From Clostridia bacterium (GTDB lineage Bacteria; Bacillota; Clostridia; Oscillospirales; Acutalibacteraceae): a stretch of DNA of 53,910 nucleotides. Location: the NCBI GenBank assembly GCA_900752115.1, contig CAADUC010000056.1:1-53910 (forward strand), read 5' to 3'. Under the pieces are notes generated by a model. It did no database searches. It had not been told where the DNA came from and saw only the letters and a list, made by a program, of their open reading frames with translations. A program made the translations under genes and the position numbers. Positions 41,294 through 49,712 of this stretch are shown here, piece by piece. Position 1 is the stretch's first letter; each line of letters starts with the position of its first letter.

Positions 41294-41884
41294 TTAAAGC
41301 TCTATCTCCTGTCCCGGCTCGAGAATGAGCCGGCCCGGGCCGGTGAAGCGTTCTGCCCTCGCACGGTCAAAGAGCTGACCCGGCGCCATGTGGATGGGAA
41401 TGCTGTGACGGGCAGCGATCAGCTCCGCGCATGCGGAAGCCTCTTCGAGATCCATATTGTACACGCCATCGCAGGGAAGGAGGGCGTAGTCGATGCTGCG
41501 CGCGGCAAATGTTTTCATTTGTTCTGTGCGTGAGGTGTCGCCTGCGAAATAGACGAGCTTGCCGTCCAGTTCCACGAGAAAGCCAACGCATTCGTCCCTC
41601 TTGTGGTTCTTGTTGTAGGCCTGTACAGCCTCCACACGCAGACTGCAAATCGTCTCTGTTTTGTAGACGCCGCCTACGAGCGCGTCGCTGTTCTGCCAGA
41701 CAATGCAATCCGACTTTTTCGCCGGAAGCTGGAGCTGATTGTGGTCGCCGTGCTGATGTGTGACGAGGATGAGGTCAGCGGGCAGATCGTAGCCGTCTCC
41801 CGCGAACGGATCGACGTAGAGGACGATCCCTGCGTCCGTTACAGCGCGCAGGCTGCCGTGTCCCTGGTACAAAAGCTTTGCCAT
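41294..41884 (-). CDS. Metallo-beta-lactamase-fold hydrolase (UlaG-like)
   Basis: A 196-residue metal-dependent hydrolase with the HxHxDH motif in VTHQHGDHNQL (about residues 43-48), a later metal His in the PCDGVYNMDLEEASACAE/HSIPIHMAPG region and FAGDTSRTEQ as the conserved GD site. The family covers lactonases, phosphodiesterases and related enzymes, so no substrate is assigned. The ATG at 41884 has AAAGGAG upstream, which is preferred to an upstream ATG at 41911. It is divergent from the MATE gene. Confidence 0.9.
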   Translation of the reverse strand: MAKLLYQGHGSLRAVTDAGIVLYVDPFAGDGYDLPADLILVTHQHGDHNQLQLPAKKSDCIVWQNSDALVGGVYKTETICSLRVEAVQAYNKNHKRDECVGFLVELDGKLVYFAGDTSRTEQMKTFAARSIDYALLPCDGVYNMDLEEASACAELIAARHSIPIHMAPGQLFDRARAERFTGPGRLILEPGQEIEL

Positions 41885-41932
41885 ACTGAATAACTCCTTT
41901 CCTTCTTTCATGCTCTTACGGTGAGGAACGTC

Positions 41933-41961
41933 TTGCGGCGTTTTCTCCCGTGTGCTATACT
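41933..41961 (+). promoter_or_regulatory. Promoter of the MATE leader
   Basis: TTGCGG (41933-41938) and TATACT (41956-41961) are spaced by 17 bases. The start would be near 41968, 250 bases before the MATE start codon. Confidence 0.55.
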
Positions 41962-41967
41962 GAAAAC

Positions 41968-42197
41968 AGCGGAGCCCTTTCGAGGCGCTCTGCTTTTTCT
42001 GCGCGTCTGCGGCGGGCGTATCGTGAACGCTTCCTCCGGTCGCCCGGCTGGGTGCAATACGGATACTTTTCCGCCCGCGTTGCCTCCCGCGCTGCGTCCC
42101 GGGAGCATGTCCAAACCGTCCCGCGCCGAACAGCCTGTGATTCTCTCGTGACTGCCGCGCGGGCAGTACGTGCAGGCTCAGCCTGCCTTTATTTTAT
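41968..42197 (+). promoter_or_regulatory. Long structured leader with terminators upstream of the MATE gene
   Basis: The leader opens with a hairpin AGCGGAGC (41968-41975) / GCTCTGCT (41987-41994) followed by TTTTTCT. It ends with ACTGCC/GGCAGT (42151-42167) and GCAGGC-TCA-GCCTGC (42172-42186) followed by CTTTATTTTAT. The last is a plausible intrinsic terminator placed just before the MATE ribosome binding site. This arrangement is typical of riboswitch or attenuator control. No known aptamer class was recognised between the hairpins. Confidence 0.45.
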
Positions 42198-42219
42198 CAC
42201 AAAGGATGGTGCCCGGCGA

Positions 42220-43590
42220 GTGAAAGAAAATCAAAATTTGCTTACGGTGGGAAGCGTGCCGAAAAAGATGCTGCTTTTTGCGATTCCCATTTTCCTGAGC
42301 AACCTGTTCCAGCAGCTCTATAACGCGGTCGATTCTCTGATTGTCGGTAATTTTGTCGGCGAGGAGGCTCTCGCGGCGGTCGGTTCCTCCGCAAGCCTCA
42401 TTATGCTGCTCATTGGTTTTGTCAACGGTGTTTCCCTGGGCGCGGGCGTGCTCGTGGCGCGCTTTTTCGGCGCGGGGGATGAGGAGGATATGGAGCGCGC
42501 CGTTCACACTACGGTCGCCCTCGGATTGTGTGCAGGCGTTGTGCTTTCCGTGGTCGGCGTTGTTCTTTCACCGCAGATTCTTCGTCTCATGGGGACGCCT
42601 GAGAACGTCATGCCGAACTCCGTCTTGTATTTCCGCATCTATTTTGCCGGGGCGCTGGCCGTGGTCCTTTATAACCTCGGCGCGGGCATCCTGCAGTCGG
42701 TGGGCGACAGCCGCAGTCCGATGAAGTATTTGATCGCTGCCTCACTGACAAATGTGGTCCTCGATCTGCTTTTCGTCGCCGTACTGCACATGAGCGTTGG
42801 CGGTGCGGCTCTTGCCACGGTGGCGAGCCAGTCGCTCAGTGCGTTTCTTGCATTCCGCAAGCTCATGCGCGTCCATGCGGGTTACCGCGTGCGCTGGCGC
42901 CGCGTGCGCTTCGATCGCGCGATGCTGCGCCGTGTCGTTTCGCTTGGAGTACCTTCCGGCGTACAGAACTGCGTCATTTCGCTTGCAAACGTGATTGTGC
43001 AGTCAAACATCAATGCCTTTGGCTCTTCTGCGATGGCAGGGTGCGGCGCATATGCCAAGCTTGAAGGTTTTGCGTTCCTGCCTGTGACATGTTTTGCTCT
43101 TGCGCTCTCCACCTTTGTCAGCCAGAATCTCGGAGCCGGACGGCAGGATCGCGTCAAGGCCGGCGTTCGATTTGGTCTGGTATGCAGCCCCATTCTCGCG
43201 GAGGGGATCGGTTTTCTGATTTTCGGTTTCGCTCCCGTTCTTGTCGGAGCGTTCAATAACCAGCCGGAGGTTGTGTCTTTCGGCGTAACGAATGCGAGAA
43301 CCGTCTCTCTCTTTTACTGCCTGCTCGCCTTCTCGCACTGTTGTGCGGGCATTCTGCGCGGCCTGGGACGTCCTGTTGTCCCGATGGTGATTATGCTTTC
43401 CGTCTGGTGCCTGTTCCGCATCACTTATATCACCGTGACCGTGCGCCTTATCCCCGATATCCGTGTTGTTTTCTGGGCTTACCCTATTACCTGGACCATC
43501 AGCTCCATTCTCTTCGCCGTCTTTGTTTTCCGTCTCCTTCGAAAGCAGCGGGCTGAGCCTGCACGCACTGGGGCCGCGCAGGCAGGCTAA
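42220..43590 (+). CDS. MATE-family efflux transporter
   Basis: A 456-residue integral membrane protein with about 12 transmembrane segments, two homologous halves and the usual N-terminus (KKMLLFAIPIFLSNLFQQLYN; AVDSLIVGNFVGEEALAAVG). The family exports cationic drugs, dyes or metabolites by Na+ or H+ antiport. Similarity begins at the GTG at 42220, with AAAGGA upstream, rather than at the open frame from 41950. The unusual feature is the long leader with a terminator. The last residues are Ala/Arg-rich. Substrate unknown. Confidence 0.9.
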   Translation: MKENQNLLTVGSVPKKMLLFAIPIFLSNLFQQLYNAVDSLIVGNFVGEEALAAVGSSASLIMLLIGFVNGVSLGAGVLVARFFGAGDEEDMERAVHTTVALGLCAGVVLSVVGVVLSPQILRLMGTPENVMPNSVLYFRIYFAGALAVVLYNLGAGILQSVGDSRSPMKYLIAASLTNVVLDLLFVAVLHMSVGGAALATVASQSLSAFLAFRKLMRVHAGYRVRWRRVRFDRAMLRRVVSLGVPSGVQNCVISLANVIVQSNINAFGSSAMAGCGAYAKLEGFAFLPVTCFALALSTFVSQNLGAGRQDRVKAGVRFGLVCSPILAEGIGFLIFGFAPVLVGAFNNQPEVVSFGVTNARTVSLFYCLLAFSHCCAGILRGLGRPVVPMVIMLSVWCLFRITYITVTVRLIPDIRVVFWAYPITWTISSILFAVFVFRLLRKQRAEPARTGAAQAG

Positions 43591-43617
43591 AGCTGCACGT
43601 ATTGCGGAGGCGAGAAA

Positions 43618-43701
43618 ATGACAAACAAATCCGTGTGGGTCAATCGGTACGGGACAGCCTGGGATGTTTATGAGTTCCTCTCAGGAAGCGGGCGCGGGTA
43701 A
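43618..43701 (+). CDS. Possible 27-residue small protein
   Basis: A short open frame (MTNKSVWVNRYGTAWDVYEF, then LSGSGRG) has GGAGG 7 bases before its ATG, as good as any gene here. It lies 27 bases after the MATE stop and upstream of that transcript's terminator, so it would be cotranscribed. No membrane segment and no family is recognised. It may be a chance frame or a remnant of a longer gene. Confidence 0.3.
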   Translation: MTNKSVWVNRYGTAWDVYEFLSGSGRG

Positions 43702-43802
43702 AATAGGACTTGAGCTGTGTTCCGCCCTGGCGGCCGGCGGCTGCGGTGCCCGAGTTGCCTGCCACAGGTAGGCGAGACGTTTTTATTCGTAGGGAACAGA
43801 AG

Positions 43803-43848
43803 AAAAGCCGTATCCCTTCCCCGGACAGGGAAGGAATACGGCTTTTTC
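43803..43848 (+). terminator. Terminator of the MATE transcript
   Basis: AAAGCCGTATCCCTTCC (from 43804) pairs with GGAAGGAATACGGCTTT, loop of about 8 bases, ending TTTTTC. Beyond it, up to the nifU stop at 44022, no gene is visible. Confidence 0.85.
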
Positions 43849-44021
43849 TATATGCGATAATGGTCAGTATGTGGTACGCTTTTCCAAGAACATGTCTGAA
43901 TCAACCTGTGCGGTCGGACGACGAAATGGTTGCGGCCTGTTTGAATCCGTTCCCGTCAGCAAAGCAGAACGCGGCCTTTGAAGTGTGGTTTTCCGGTTCA
44001 CCGGGACCATGAAGCGACGAT

Positions 44022-44471
44022 TCAGATACCAGCCGAGGAGGAACAGGCACAGGCTTCCTCTTCGCAGTCGTGCAGCTCGCCAACGATCGGCACAGGATCG
44101 ATTCCAAGACGGCGATAATAATCGGAGACAGCCGCTTTGATCGCCTGTTCTGCGAGTACGGAACAATGGACCTTTACCGGCGGCAGGCCGTCGAGCGCCT
44201 CCATAACAGCACGGTTTGTCAGTTTCAGCGCCTCGTCAATGGTCTTGCCCTTGATAAGCTCTGTCGCCATTGAGCTTGTCGCGATGGCCGCGCCGCAGCC
44301 GAACGTCTTGAAGCTGACGTCCCGAATCACGTTGTCCTCCACCTTGATGTACATGCGCATGATATCGCCGCATTTCGGATTGCCCACTTCACCGACGCCG
44401 TTTGCGTCCGGCAGTTCGCCTACGTTGCGGGGATTCGCAAAATGCTCCATGACCTTTTCACTGTATGCCAT
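44022..44471 (-). CDS. NifU-like iron-sulfur scaffold protein
   Basis: A 149-residue IscU/NifU-N type scaffold of the clostridial sort. The three cluster cysteines are in GNPKCGDIM, KTFGCGAAIA and VHCSVLAEQA. The C-terminal extension (HDCEEEACACSSSAGI) holds further cysteines. It receives sulfur from the cysteine desulfurase encoded just upstream and builds 4Fe-4S clusters, needed here by the siroheme reductase, GltB/GltD and others. GGAGG before the ATG. It starts 39 bases after the nifS stop and is cotranscribed with it. Confidence 0.95.
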   Translation of the reverse strand: MAYSEKVMEHFANPRNVGELPDANGVGEVGNPKCGDIMRMYIKVEDNVIRDVSFKTFGCGAAIATSSMATELIKGKTIDEALKLTNRAVMEALDGLPPVKVHCSVLAEQAIKAAVSDYYRRLGIDPVPIVGELHDCEEEACACSSSAGI

Positions 44472-44510
44472 AAGGAAACAGCCTCCTTTAATTTGAAATT
44501 TGCGCGAACC

Positions 44511-45722
44511 TTAAAAATCACGAATCTCGTACTGAATGTTATTTTTCTGAATCGTCTCCCAAAGCGGGCTCATCGCGCGCAGGCGCTCAACGATGCCGGG
44601 AAGCACAGAAAGGATGTAGTCGACGTCCTCTTCAGTGTTTCCATCGCTGAACGAGAGGCGAAGCGAACCATGCGCGACCTCATGCGGCAGACCGATAGCG
44701 AGCAGCACATGACTCGGATCCAGCGAGCCGGAGGTGCATGCCGAGCCGGAGGAAGCACATACACCGGCGAAATCGAGCAGCAGAAGAAGGCTCTCTCCCT
44801 CGATGCCTTCAAAGCACAGGCTTACATTGCCGGGCAGGCGGTGAACCGGGTCTCCGTTGAGGCGGCTGCGCTCAATTTTAAGAGCTTCCCCGATAAGCCT
44901 GTCCCGCATTTTCGCGAGGCGCTCTCCGCGATCCGCCATGGTATCGCAGGCCTCGCGCAGCGCAGCGCTCATGCCGACGATTCCGGCCACGTTTTCCGTT
45001 CCGGCCCGCCGCCCGCGCTCCTGTGCGCCGCCGTCGATCAGGTTCGGCAGGGCAATCCCCTTACGGCAGTAGAGCAGGCCGACGCCCTTTGGACCGTGAA
45101 ATTTATGTGCTGAGAGTGAGAGCATATCAATGTTCTGCGCCTTCACATCGATCGGCACGTTGCCTGCGGCCTGTACCGCATCCGTGTGGAAGAGTACGCC
45201 GCGGCGGCGGCAGATTTCACCGATTTCCTCAATGGGCTGAATGGTGCCGATTTCGTTGTTTGCGTACATGACAGTAACGAGAGCCGTATCCTCCCGGATA
45301 GCCGCTTCGACTTCCTCGGGCCGTACGATTCCGTTTCGATGCACTTCCAGATAGGTGACCTCGAAGCCTTCCTTCTCGAGGGAGGCGCAGGCGTGCAATA
45401 CGGCATGGTGCTCAAATTTCGTGGTAATGATGTGGCGCTTGCCTTTCTTTGCGAGCAGATGCGCCGTACCCTTGATGGCCCAGTTGTCGGCTTCACTGCC
45501 GCCGGAGGTGAAGAAAATCTCGTTCGGATCGGCGTTCAGGCAGGCCGCGATATTGCGCCGCGCCTCTTCGAGCGCTTTCTTTGCCTTTTGTCCCACTGAG
45601 TAAAGGCTCGAGGGATTGCCGTAAAGTTCCGTATAAAAAGGCTCCATCGCGCGCAGGACGGAGGGGGAGACCGCCGTGGTGGCGGCATTGTCCGCGTACA
45701 CAAAGCGTTTTGATTCTGCCAT
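44511..45722 (-). CDS. Cysteine desulfurase (NifS/IscS type)
   Basis: A 403-residue PLP enzyme giving sulfur from cysteine. [12 protein letters not shown] at the N-terminus, the PLP Lys in [12 protein letters not shown] and the persulfide cysteine in [19 protein letters not shown] define it as class I (IscS/NifS). The ATG at 45722 is chosen over the one at 45740 because AAGGG lies upstream and homology starts there. It is first in a nifS-nifU operon with a strong promoter. No IscR regulator is adjacent. Confidence 0.95.
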   Translation of the reverse strand: MAESKRFVYADNAATTAVSPSVLRAMEPFYTELYGNPSSLYSVGQKAKKALEEARRNIAACLNADPNEIFFTSGGSEADNWAIKGTAHLLAKKGKRHIITTKFEHHAVLHACASLEKEGFEVTYLEVHRNGIVRPEEVEAAIREDTALVTVMYANNEIGTIQPIEEIGEICRRRGVLFHTDAVQAAGNVPIDVKAQNIDMLSLSAHKFHGPKGVGLLYCRKGIALPNLIDGGAQERGRRAGTENVAGIVGMSAALREACDTMADRGERLAKMRDRLIGEALKIERSRLNGDPVHRLPGNVSLCFEGIEGESLLLLLDFAGVCASSGSACTSGSLDPSHVLLAIGLPHEVAHGSLRLSFSDGNTEEDVDYILSVLPGIVERLRAMSPLWETIQKNNIQYEIRDF

Positions 45723-45775
45723 GAGCTTCAGTCCCTTCATAAAACAAGAATGATTCTTGAATTTTCCGTATTTTT

Positions 45776-45804
45776 AATATACACCTTTTTAGTATATTTT
45801 TCAA
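45776..45804 (-). promoter_or_regulatory. Promoter of the nifS-nifU operon with inverted repeat
   Basis: TTGAAA (45804-45799) and TATATT (45781-45776) with a 17-base spacer. AATATAC and GTATATT, 7-bp inverted arms spaced by 9 bases, overlap the spacer and the -10 box. They could be an operator for an Fe-S-responsive repressor, but they do not match the known IscR consensus. Confidence 0.6.
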
Positions 45805-46106
45805 TCCCTTTTTCAAAATTATTTTTTCTCTTACCCATAAAAAGATACAATCTCCCGGAAACAAGGCGAACTCTTTCCTGTCAAAGGAAGGTTCTGTGAT
45901 TACATATGCAATTTGCCCTGTTCACTCACTTCTTTGAAACGGCCCAGGAATGCGGGCGCAGGTTTCCACAGCCGGATTCCGTGCCCAACTCCAGCGGGTA
46001 CAAAAGCGCTTCAGGCCACAGGCGCGGGAGTATGGAGGAAGCTCGCTGATCTGTTTTGTACTGCGGCGGGTGGGCTGCTCTCTTTTATCGGAAGAGCTTC
46101 CAGGAG
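45805..46106. other. Intergenic region between nifS promoter and rnhA terminator
   Basis: No gene or repeat identified. Short open frames on the plus strand here have no family resemblance. Confidence 0.5.
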
Positions 46107-46142
46107 AAGAAACAAGACTTTTCGGTTCTCGATGGAAAAGTC
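46107..46142 (-). terminator. Terminator of rnhA
   Basis: On the minus strand GACTTTTC (46142-46135) pairs with GAAAAGTC (46123-46116), followed by TTGTTTCTTC. It lies 11 bases after the rnhA stop. Confidence 0.6.
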
Positions 46143-46152
46143 CCTGTGGTTT

Positions 46153-46596
46153 TCAGCGGGCGGCGTGCTTTGCGGTTTCCGCCACGGCGAGACGATCGCA
46201 GCGTTCGTTCTCCGGATGACCGGCGTGGCCCTTCACCCACACGACCTTTACCTGATGAACGTCGAGCAGGGTGAGAAGCCGCTCCCACAGATCGACGTTA
46301 AGGGCGGGGGATTTGTCACTCTTGCGCCAGCCGTTTTTCTTCCACGATTTGGCCCAGCCCTTCGTGATGGCGTCACAAACGTATTTTGAGTCGCTTGTCA
46401 GTGTGACGGAGCAGGGTTCTTTCAACTGTTCGAGTCCTGCAATGACGGCGGAAAGCTCCATGCGGTTGTTCGTCGTGTGTGCATCGCCGCCGGAGAGCTC
46501 TTTCTCGTGCTGCTGATAGCGCAGAATGGCACCCCAGCCGCCGGGGCCGGGGTTTCCGGAGCAAGAGCCGTCGGTAAACAGTTCTACAGATTTCAT
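46153..46596 (-). CDS. rnhA: Ribonuclease HI
   Basis: A 147-residue RNase H1 that degrades RNA in RNA:DNA hybrids. The catalytic acids appear in order: [19 protein letters not shown] (Asp), [14 protein letters not shown] (Glu), [10 protein letters not shown] (Asp) and [11 protein letters not shown] (Asp). The length is typical of the E. coli type. The ATG at 46596 has AAGGAG upstream. It is monocistronic and divergent from the tandem-repeat region. Confidence 0.96.
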   Translation of the reverse strand: MKSVELFTDGSCSGNPGPGGWGAILRYQQHEKELSGGDAHTTNNRMELSAVIAGLEQLKEPCSVTLTSDSKYVCDAITKGWAKSWKKNGWRKSDKSPALNVDLWERLLTLLDVHQVKVVWVKGHAGHPENERCDRLAVAETAKHAAR

Positions 46597-46794
46597 AAAG
46601 GAGTCTCCTTTTGTCCGCACAGCGGATGGTGATGTCATCAACGCCCAGTTCCTGTCAGAGTAATGCAGGGCTGAACGCAGAAAAGTTGGATGAAAGAAAA
46701 CCGGCGTGGTTTGCCGGTATCTCCCGCGAGGGAGGAATGTGTCCATTATAGCACAGCAAAGGCAATTCTTCCTATACAACAAATCAAATTTATA

Positions 46795-46800
46795 GTATAA
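46795..46800 (+). promoter_or_regulatory. Possible promoter -10 element before the tandem repeat
   Basis: TATAAT at about 46795-46800 is preceded at 17 bases by a weak TATACA. If used, transcription would run through the tandem repeat into the DUF6054-like gene and folC. Confidence 0.3.
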
Positions 46801-47006
46801 TAACCGCAGGCAGAATGCAGCGCGGGCGAGTGGGTCTGTTGGTATCACCCTGCTCCGGCGGCCTGTGGCCGCAGTGCGCGATTTGCCCACCGCAGGTGTG
46901 GTCTCATAACCGCAGGCAGAATGCAGCGCGGGCGAGCCGGTCTGTTGGTATCACCCTGCCCCGGCGGCCTGTGGCCGCGGTGCGCGATTTGCCCACCGCA
47001 GGTGTG
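46801..47006 (+). repeat. Tandem 106-bp imperfect repeat, possible structured RNA or intergenic element
   Basis: Unit 1 starts at 46801 and unit 2 at 46907, both with TAACCGCAGGCAGAATGCAG. About 100 aligned bases differ at only four positions. Each unit has a perfect hairpin GCGGCC-TGT-GGCCGC, a GGT...ACC stem around CTGTTGGTATC and an ACCGCAGG motif near each end. Some differences fall in loops or give wobble-compatible pairs. The pair lies upstream of the DUF6054-like gene and folC. It matches no riboswitch I recognise. Confidence 0.85.
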
Positions 47007-47101
47007 TATCATTATGATCAATGGCTCCGGAGAGGCTTGTTTCTGGAGTACAGGGTTCCTCTACACAAACATGTGGAGGATCCGGGAGGAGGTTTATTAG
47101 A

Positions 47102-47437
47102 ATGGCACAGTCTTTTTTTGTTTCCCTTTCCCCTCAGGACGCAGAGGAGAGAATTTATCAGGCCGTTGTGGGCGGCAGTGTAACAGGCGAAGCGATTGAT
47201 CGCTTCCAGCTGAGCGGGCAGGGAGGAGATATCTGCCTGGTGTCCATCTTTGAAAAGCACTACTGGCGCGCGGGCAACCGTCTGACACTGACGGTGACCG
47301 TTGACAATTTGCAGGGGCACACGCGCGTCCATCTTGTGAGCGGCGGCGGCGGAGAGGGTTTGTTCCGCTTTGACTGGGGCGCATCGGAAAGCTTTGTGTC
47401 CAGTGCGATCGATGCCCTTGAGCCGTACCGAATTTGA
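47102..47437 (+). CDS. Small conserved protein resembling DUF6054
   Basis: A 111-residue protein with alternating beta strands (DRFQLSGQGGDICLVSIFEKHYW, NRLTLTVTVDNLQGHTRVHL) and an SGGGGEGLFRFDWGASESF stretch. It resembles the DUF6054 family of Firmicutes, which has no known function. No signal peptide, no membrane segment. GGGAGGAGG lies 10 bases before the ATG, about 100 bases after the tandem repeats. Its stop overlaps the folC ribosome binding site, so the two are cotranscribed, and a link to folate metabolism is possible but unproven. Confidence 0.65.
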   Translation: MAQSFFVSLSPQDAEERIYQAVVGGSVTGEAIDRFQLSGQGGDICLVSIFEKHYWRAGNRLTLTVTVDNLQGHTRVHLVSGGGGEGLFRFDWGASESFVSSAIDALEPYRI

Positions 47438-47451
47438 GGAGGTCCTGTCCG

Positions 47452-48741
47452 TTGACATACGAAGAAACCATTGCCGCGCTTGACAGTATTCCCGCTTTTC
47501 CGGGAAAGCCAGGACTTGAGCGTATGCAGCAGCTGCTTGAGAGACTTGGCAATCCACATCAGGGACTCAAATACGTACATGTTGCCGGGACAAACGGAAA
47601 GGGCTCGACATGCGCTCTTCTTGCCGGAGTCCTTTCGGCGGCGGGATACCGCACAGGGCTGTACACCTCCCCGCATCTGACGGATTTCGCAGAGCGCATC
47701 CGTGTGAACGGCGAAGAGATTCCGCATGCAGACGTCGTGCGCCTCGCGGAGCGCGTTATGGAGGAGGCCGGGCGCTGCCGGGCTGCCGGCGCGCCTCTGA
47801 CGGAATTTGAGGTGATTACCGCGATGGCCTTTCTCTGGTTCCGTGAGCAGGGCTGTGAAATCTGCGTGCTTGAAACGGGGCTGGGGGGCCGGTGTGATGC
47901 GACGAACGTGATAGAGTCTCCCGAGGTAACAGTGATTACCTCCATCTCCCTTGACCATACGAAAATCCTGGGAGATACGGTGGAACAGATTGCTTTTGAG
48001 AAGTCCGGCATCCTCAAGAGCGGCGTTCCGTGCGTCTGTTACCCGGATTTGCCGCGCGCCGCTCTCGGCGTCATTCGGACGACGGCACAGGTGCAGCGGG
48101 CTCCGCTGATTGTCGCTCCGCTCAAGGATCTGACGTACGTTGACGCTTCTCTGCGCGGGACGCGCCTGCTGACGGAGACCAGCCTGCCGCTGACGCTTCC
48201 GCTTCTCGGCGAACATCAGATGAAGAATGCCGCCGTTGTGATGGCCTGTGTGAAGGAGCTGCGCGGCCGCGGCTGGACAATTTCGGACGAAGCTTTGCAG
48301 AAGGGATTCGCGTCCGTTTCTTTTCCCGCGCGGATGGAGGTCCTTTCTGAGTCTCCGCTTGTTCTCCTTGACGGTGCGCACAATCCGGAGGGGACAGCCG
48401 CCCTTGCCAAGGCGGTCAAAAAATATGTGACAAAGAAGCGCATGATCGGCGTGTCCGGCATGATGGCCGATAAGAATGTACGGGAGGCTGTGCGCAAGCT
48501 CGACGGCGTGATGGAGAAGGTTTTCACCGTCGCGCCTGATTCCCCCCGGGCGATGAGCGCTGCCGATCTTGCCGCCGAGTGGGAGAAGCGCCGTATTCCC
48601 GCCGAACCGGCGGATTCGCTGGAAGAGGCGTTGAAAAAAGCGCTCGCGGAGGGCGCGCAGCGCGGTGTCCTTGTTTGCGGTTCGCTTTATTTGGCCGGAG
48701 AGGCCCGCCCGCTTTTGAAGAAACTGTTAAATCAGGCGTGA
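47452..48741 (+). CDS. folC: Folylpolyglutamate synthase / dihydrofolate synthase
   Basis: A 429-residue Mur-ligase-like enzyme that adds glutamate to dihydropteroate and folates. The P-loop is HVAGTNGKGSTCALLAG, with TGLYTSPHLTDFAERI and FEVITAMAFLWF following, and the C-terminal ligase motif VLLDGAHNPEGTAAL. It starts at TTG (47452) because AGGAGG (47437-47442) lies 9 bases upstream and similarity begins with TYEETIAAL. Last gene of its transcript. Confidence 0.95.
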   Translation: MTYEETIAALDSIPAFPGKPGLERMQQLLERLGNPHQGLKYVHVAGTNGKGSTCALLAGVLSAAGYRTGLYTSPHLTDFAERIRVNGEEIPHADVVRLAERVMEEAGRCRAAGAPLTEFEVITAMAFLWFREQGCEICVLETGLGGRCDATNVIESPEVTVITSISLDHTKILGDTVEQIAFEKSGILKSGVPCVCYPDLPRAALGVIRTTAQVQRAPLIVAPLKDLTYVDASLRGTRLLTETSLPLTLPLLGEHQMKNAAVVMACVKELRGRGWTISDEALQKGFASVSFPARMEVLSESPLVLLDGAHNPEGTAALAKAVKKYVTKKRMIGVSGMMADKNVREAVRKLDGVMEKVFTVAPDSPRAMSAADLAAEWEKRRIPAEPADSLEEALKKALAEGAQRGVLVCGSLYLAGEARPLLKKLLNQA

Positions 48742-48763
48742 AGCCCATGCTTCGTGCAAATAC

Positions 48764-48826
48764 GCGCAGAAAATCCCCTATCCTGAGAGAGACAGGCTCT
48801 CCGGGACAGGGGATTTTCTGCGTTTT
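48764..48826 (+). terminator. Terminator of folC
   Basis: A perfect 15-bp stem, CGCAGAAAATCCCCT (48765-48779) with 48808-48822, ends in TTTT. The inner loop of about 28 bases contains a smaller GAGAG/CTCTC pairing. Confidence 0.85.
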
Positions 48827-48939
48827 GACCGTCCTGCGCATAAACCGGCCCGAATCGGGGGAGACTGATCGTATCCGACAGTATTCGCAGGGCAGGCGCG
48901 CCGCGTGGAACGTCGGAAGGAAACAGGAGGTAAAAGGAA

Positions 48940-49266
48940 ATGGCAGTTCAGCTGCAAATGAAACAGGGAGAGCTTATCGCCCTCCTCGACGGAGAAATTG
49001 ACCATCATTGCGCCCGCGAGCTGCGGGAAGAGATCGACAGCGCCGCCTCGCGCACGAAGCCCCGTGTGCTTACGCTGGACTTTTCCCGCGTACAGTTCAT
49101 GGACAGCTCCGGTGTGGGATTGATTATGGGCCGGTACCGGCTGGTGAGCGAATGGGGCGGCGAGGTTTGTGTAGCCAATCTTCCCAAACGGTTGGAAAAG
49201 CTTGTCTCGCTGGCCGGAATCCGTGAGCTGTGCACCGTTGTGAGAGAAGAGGAGGAAGAAGAATGA
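48940..49266 (+). CDS. spoIIAA: Anti-sigma-F factor antagonist SpoIIAA
   Basis: A 108-residue STAS-domain protein. Unphosphorylated, it frees sigma-F by binding SpoIIAB in the forespore. The phosphorylated serine is in QFMDSSGVGLIMGR (S56/S57). The C-terminus is acidic (EEEEEE). AGGAGG precedes the ATG; the stop overlaps spoIIAB by 4 bases. Confidence 0.95.
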   Translation: MAVQLQMKQGELIALLDGEIDHHCARELREEIDSAASRTKPRVLTLDFSRVQFMDSSGVGLIMGRYRLVSEWGGEVCVANLPKRLEKLVSLAGIRELCTVVREEEEEE

Positions 49267-49712
49267 AAACGCAGCCGCTCAATGAGATGAAGCTTGTATT
49301 CCCCAGCAGTTCAGCGAATGAGTCATTCGCCCGCGCGGCGGTTTCCGCCTTTGCCGCTCAGCTGGATCCTACCGTGGACGAGCTCAGCGATATTCGTACC
49401 GCCGTTTCCGAGGCCGTGACCAATTGCATTGTACATGCTTACCGCGACACCATCGGCGAAATTACCCTTACGGTCCGCCTGTTTGAAGGGAGGCGTCTGA
49501 TCATTCAGGTGAAGGATAAGGGGTGCGGAATAGAGGATGTGGAAAAGGCGATGGAACCGCTCTTTACGACCGGAGGCGAGGAACGCGCCGGTCTCGGCTT
49601 CGCTGTGATGGAGAGCTTCATGAACCGCCTGCACGTCACGTCCCGTCCGGGAAAAGGAACGTCCGTCACGATGGAAAAACGGCTGTCAGGCCGTTCTGTC
49701 CATGGACGCTGA
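49263..49712 (+). CDS. spoIIAB: Anti-sigma-F factor and serine kinase SpoIIAB
   Basis: A 149-residue GHKL ATPase that holds sigma-F inactive and phosphorylates SpoIIAA. The N box is AVSEAVTNCIVHAY, the G1 box VKDKGCGIEDV and the G2 box EERAGLGFAVMESF. It starts inside the end of spoIIAA and overlaps sigF by 11 bases, the conserved tricistronic layout. Confidence 0.95.
   Translation: MKTQPLNEMKLVFPSSSANESFARAAVSAFAAQLDPTVDELSDIRTAVSEAVTNCIVHAYRDTIGEITLTVRLFEGRRLIIQVKDKGCGIEDVEKAMEPLFTTGGEERAGLGFAVMESFMNRLHVTSRPGKGTSVTMEKRLSGRSVHGR

Noticed and set aside
46801..47006. A CRISPR array
   Set aside because: Two long units repeat head to tail without unique spacers, and no cas genes are present.
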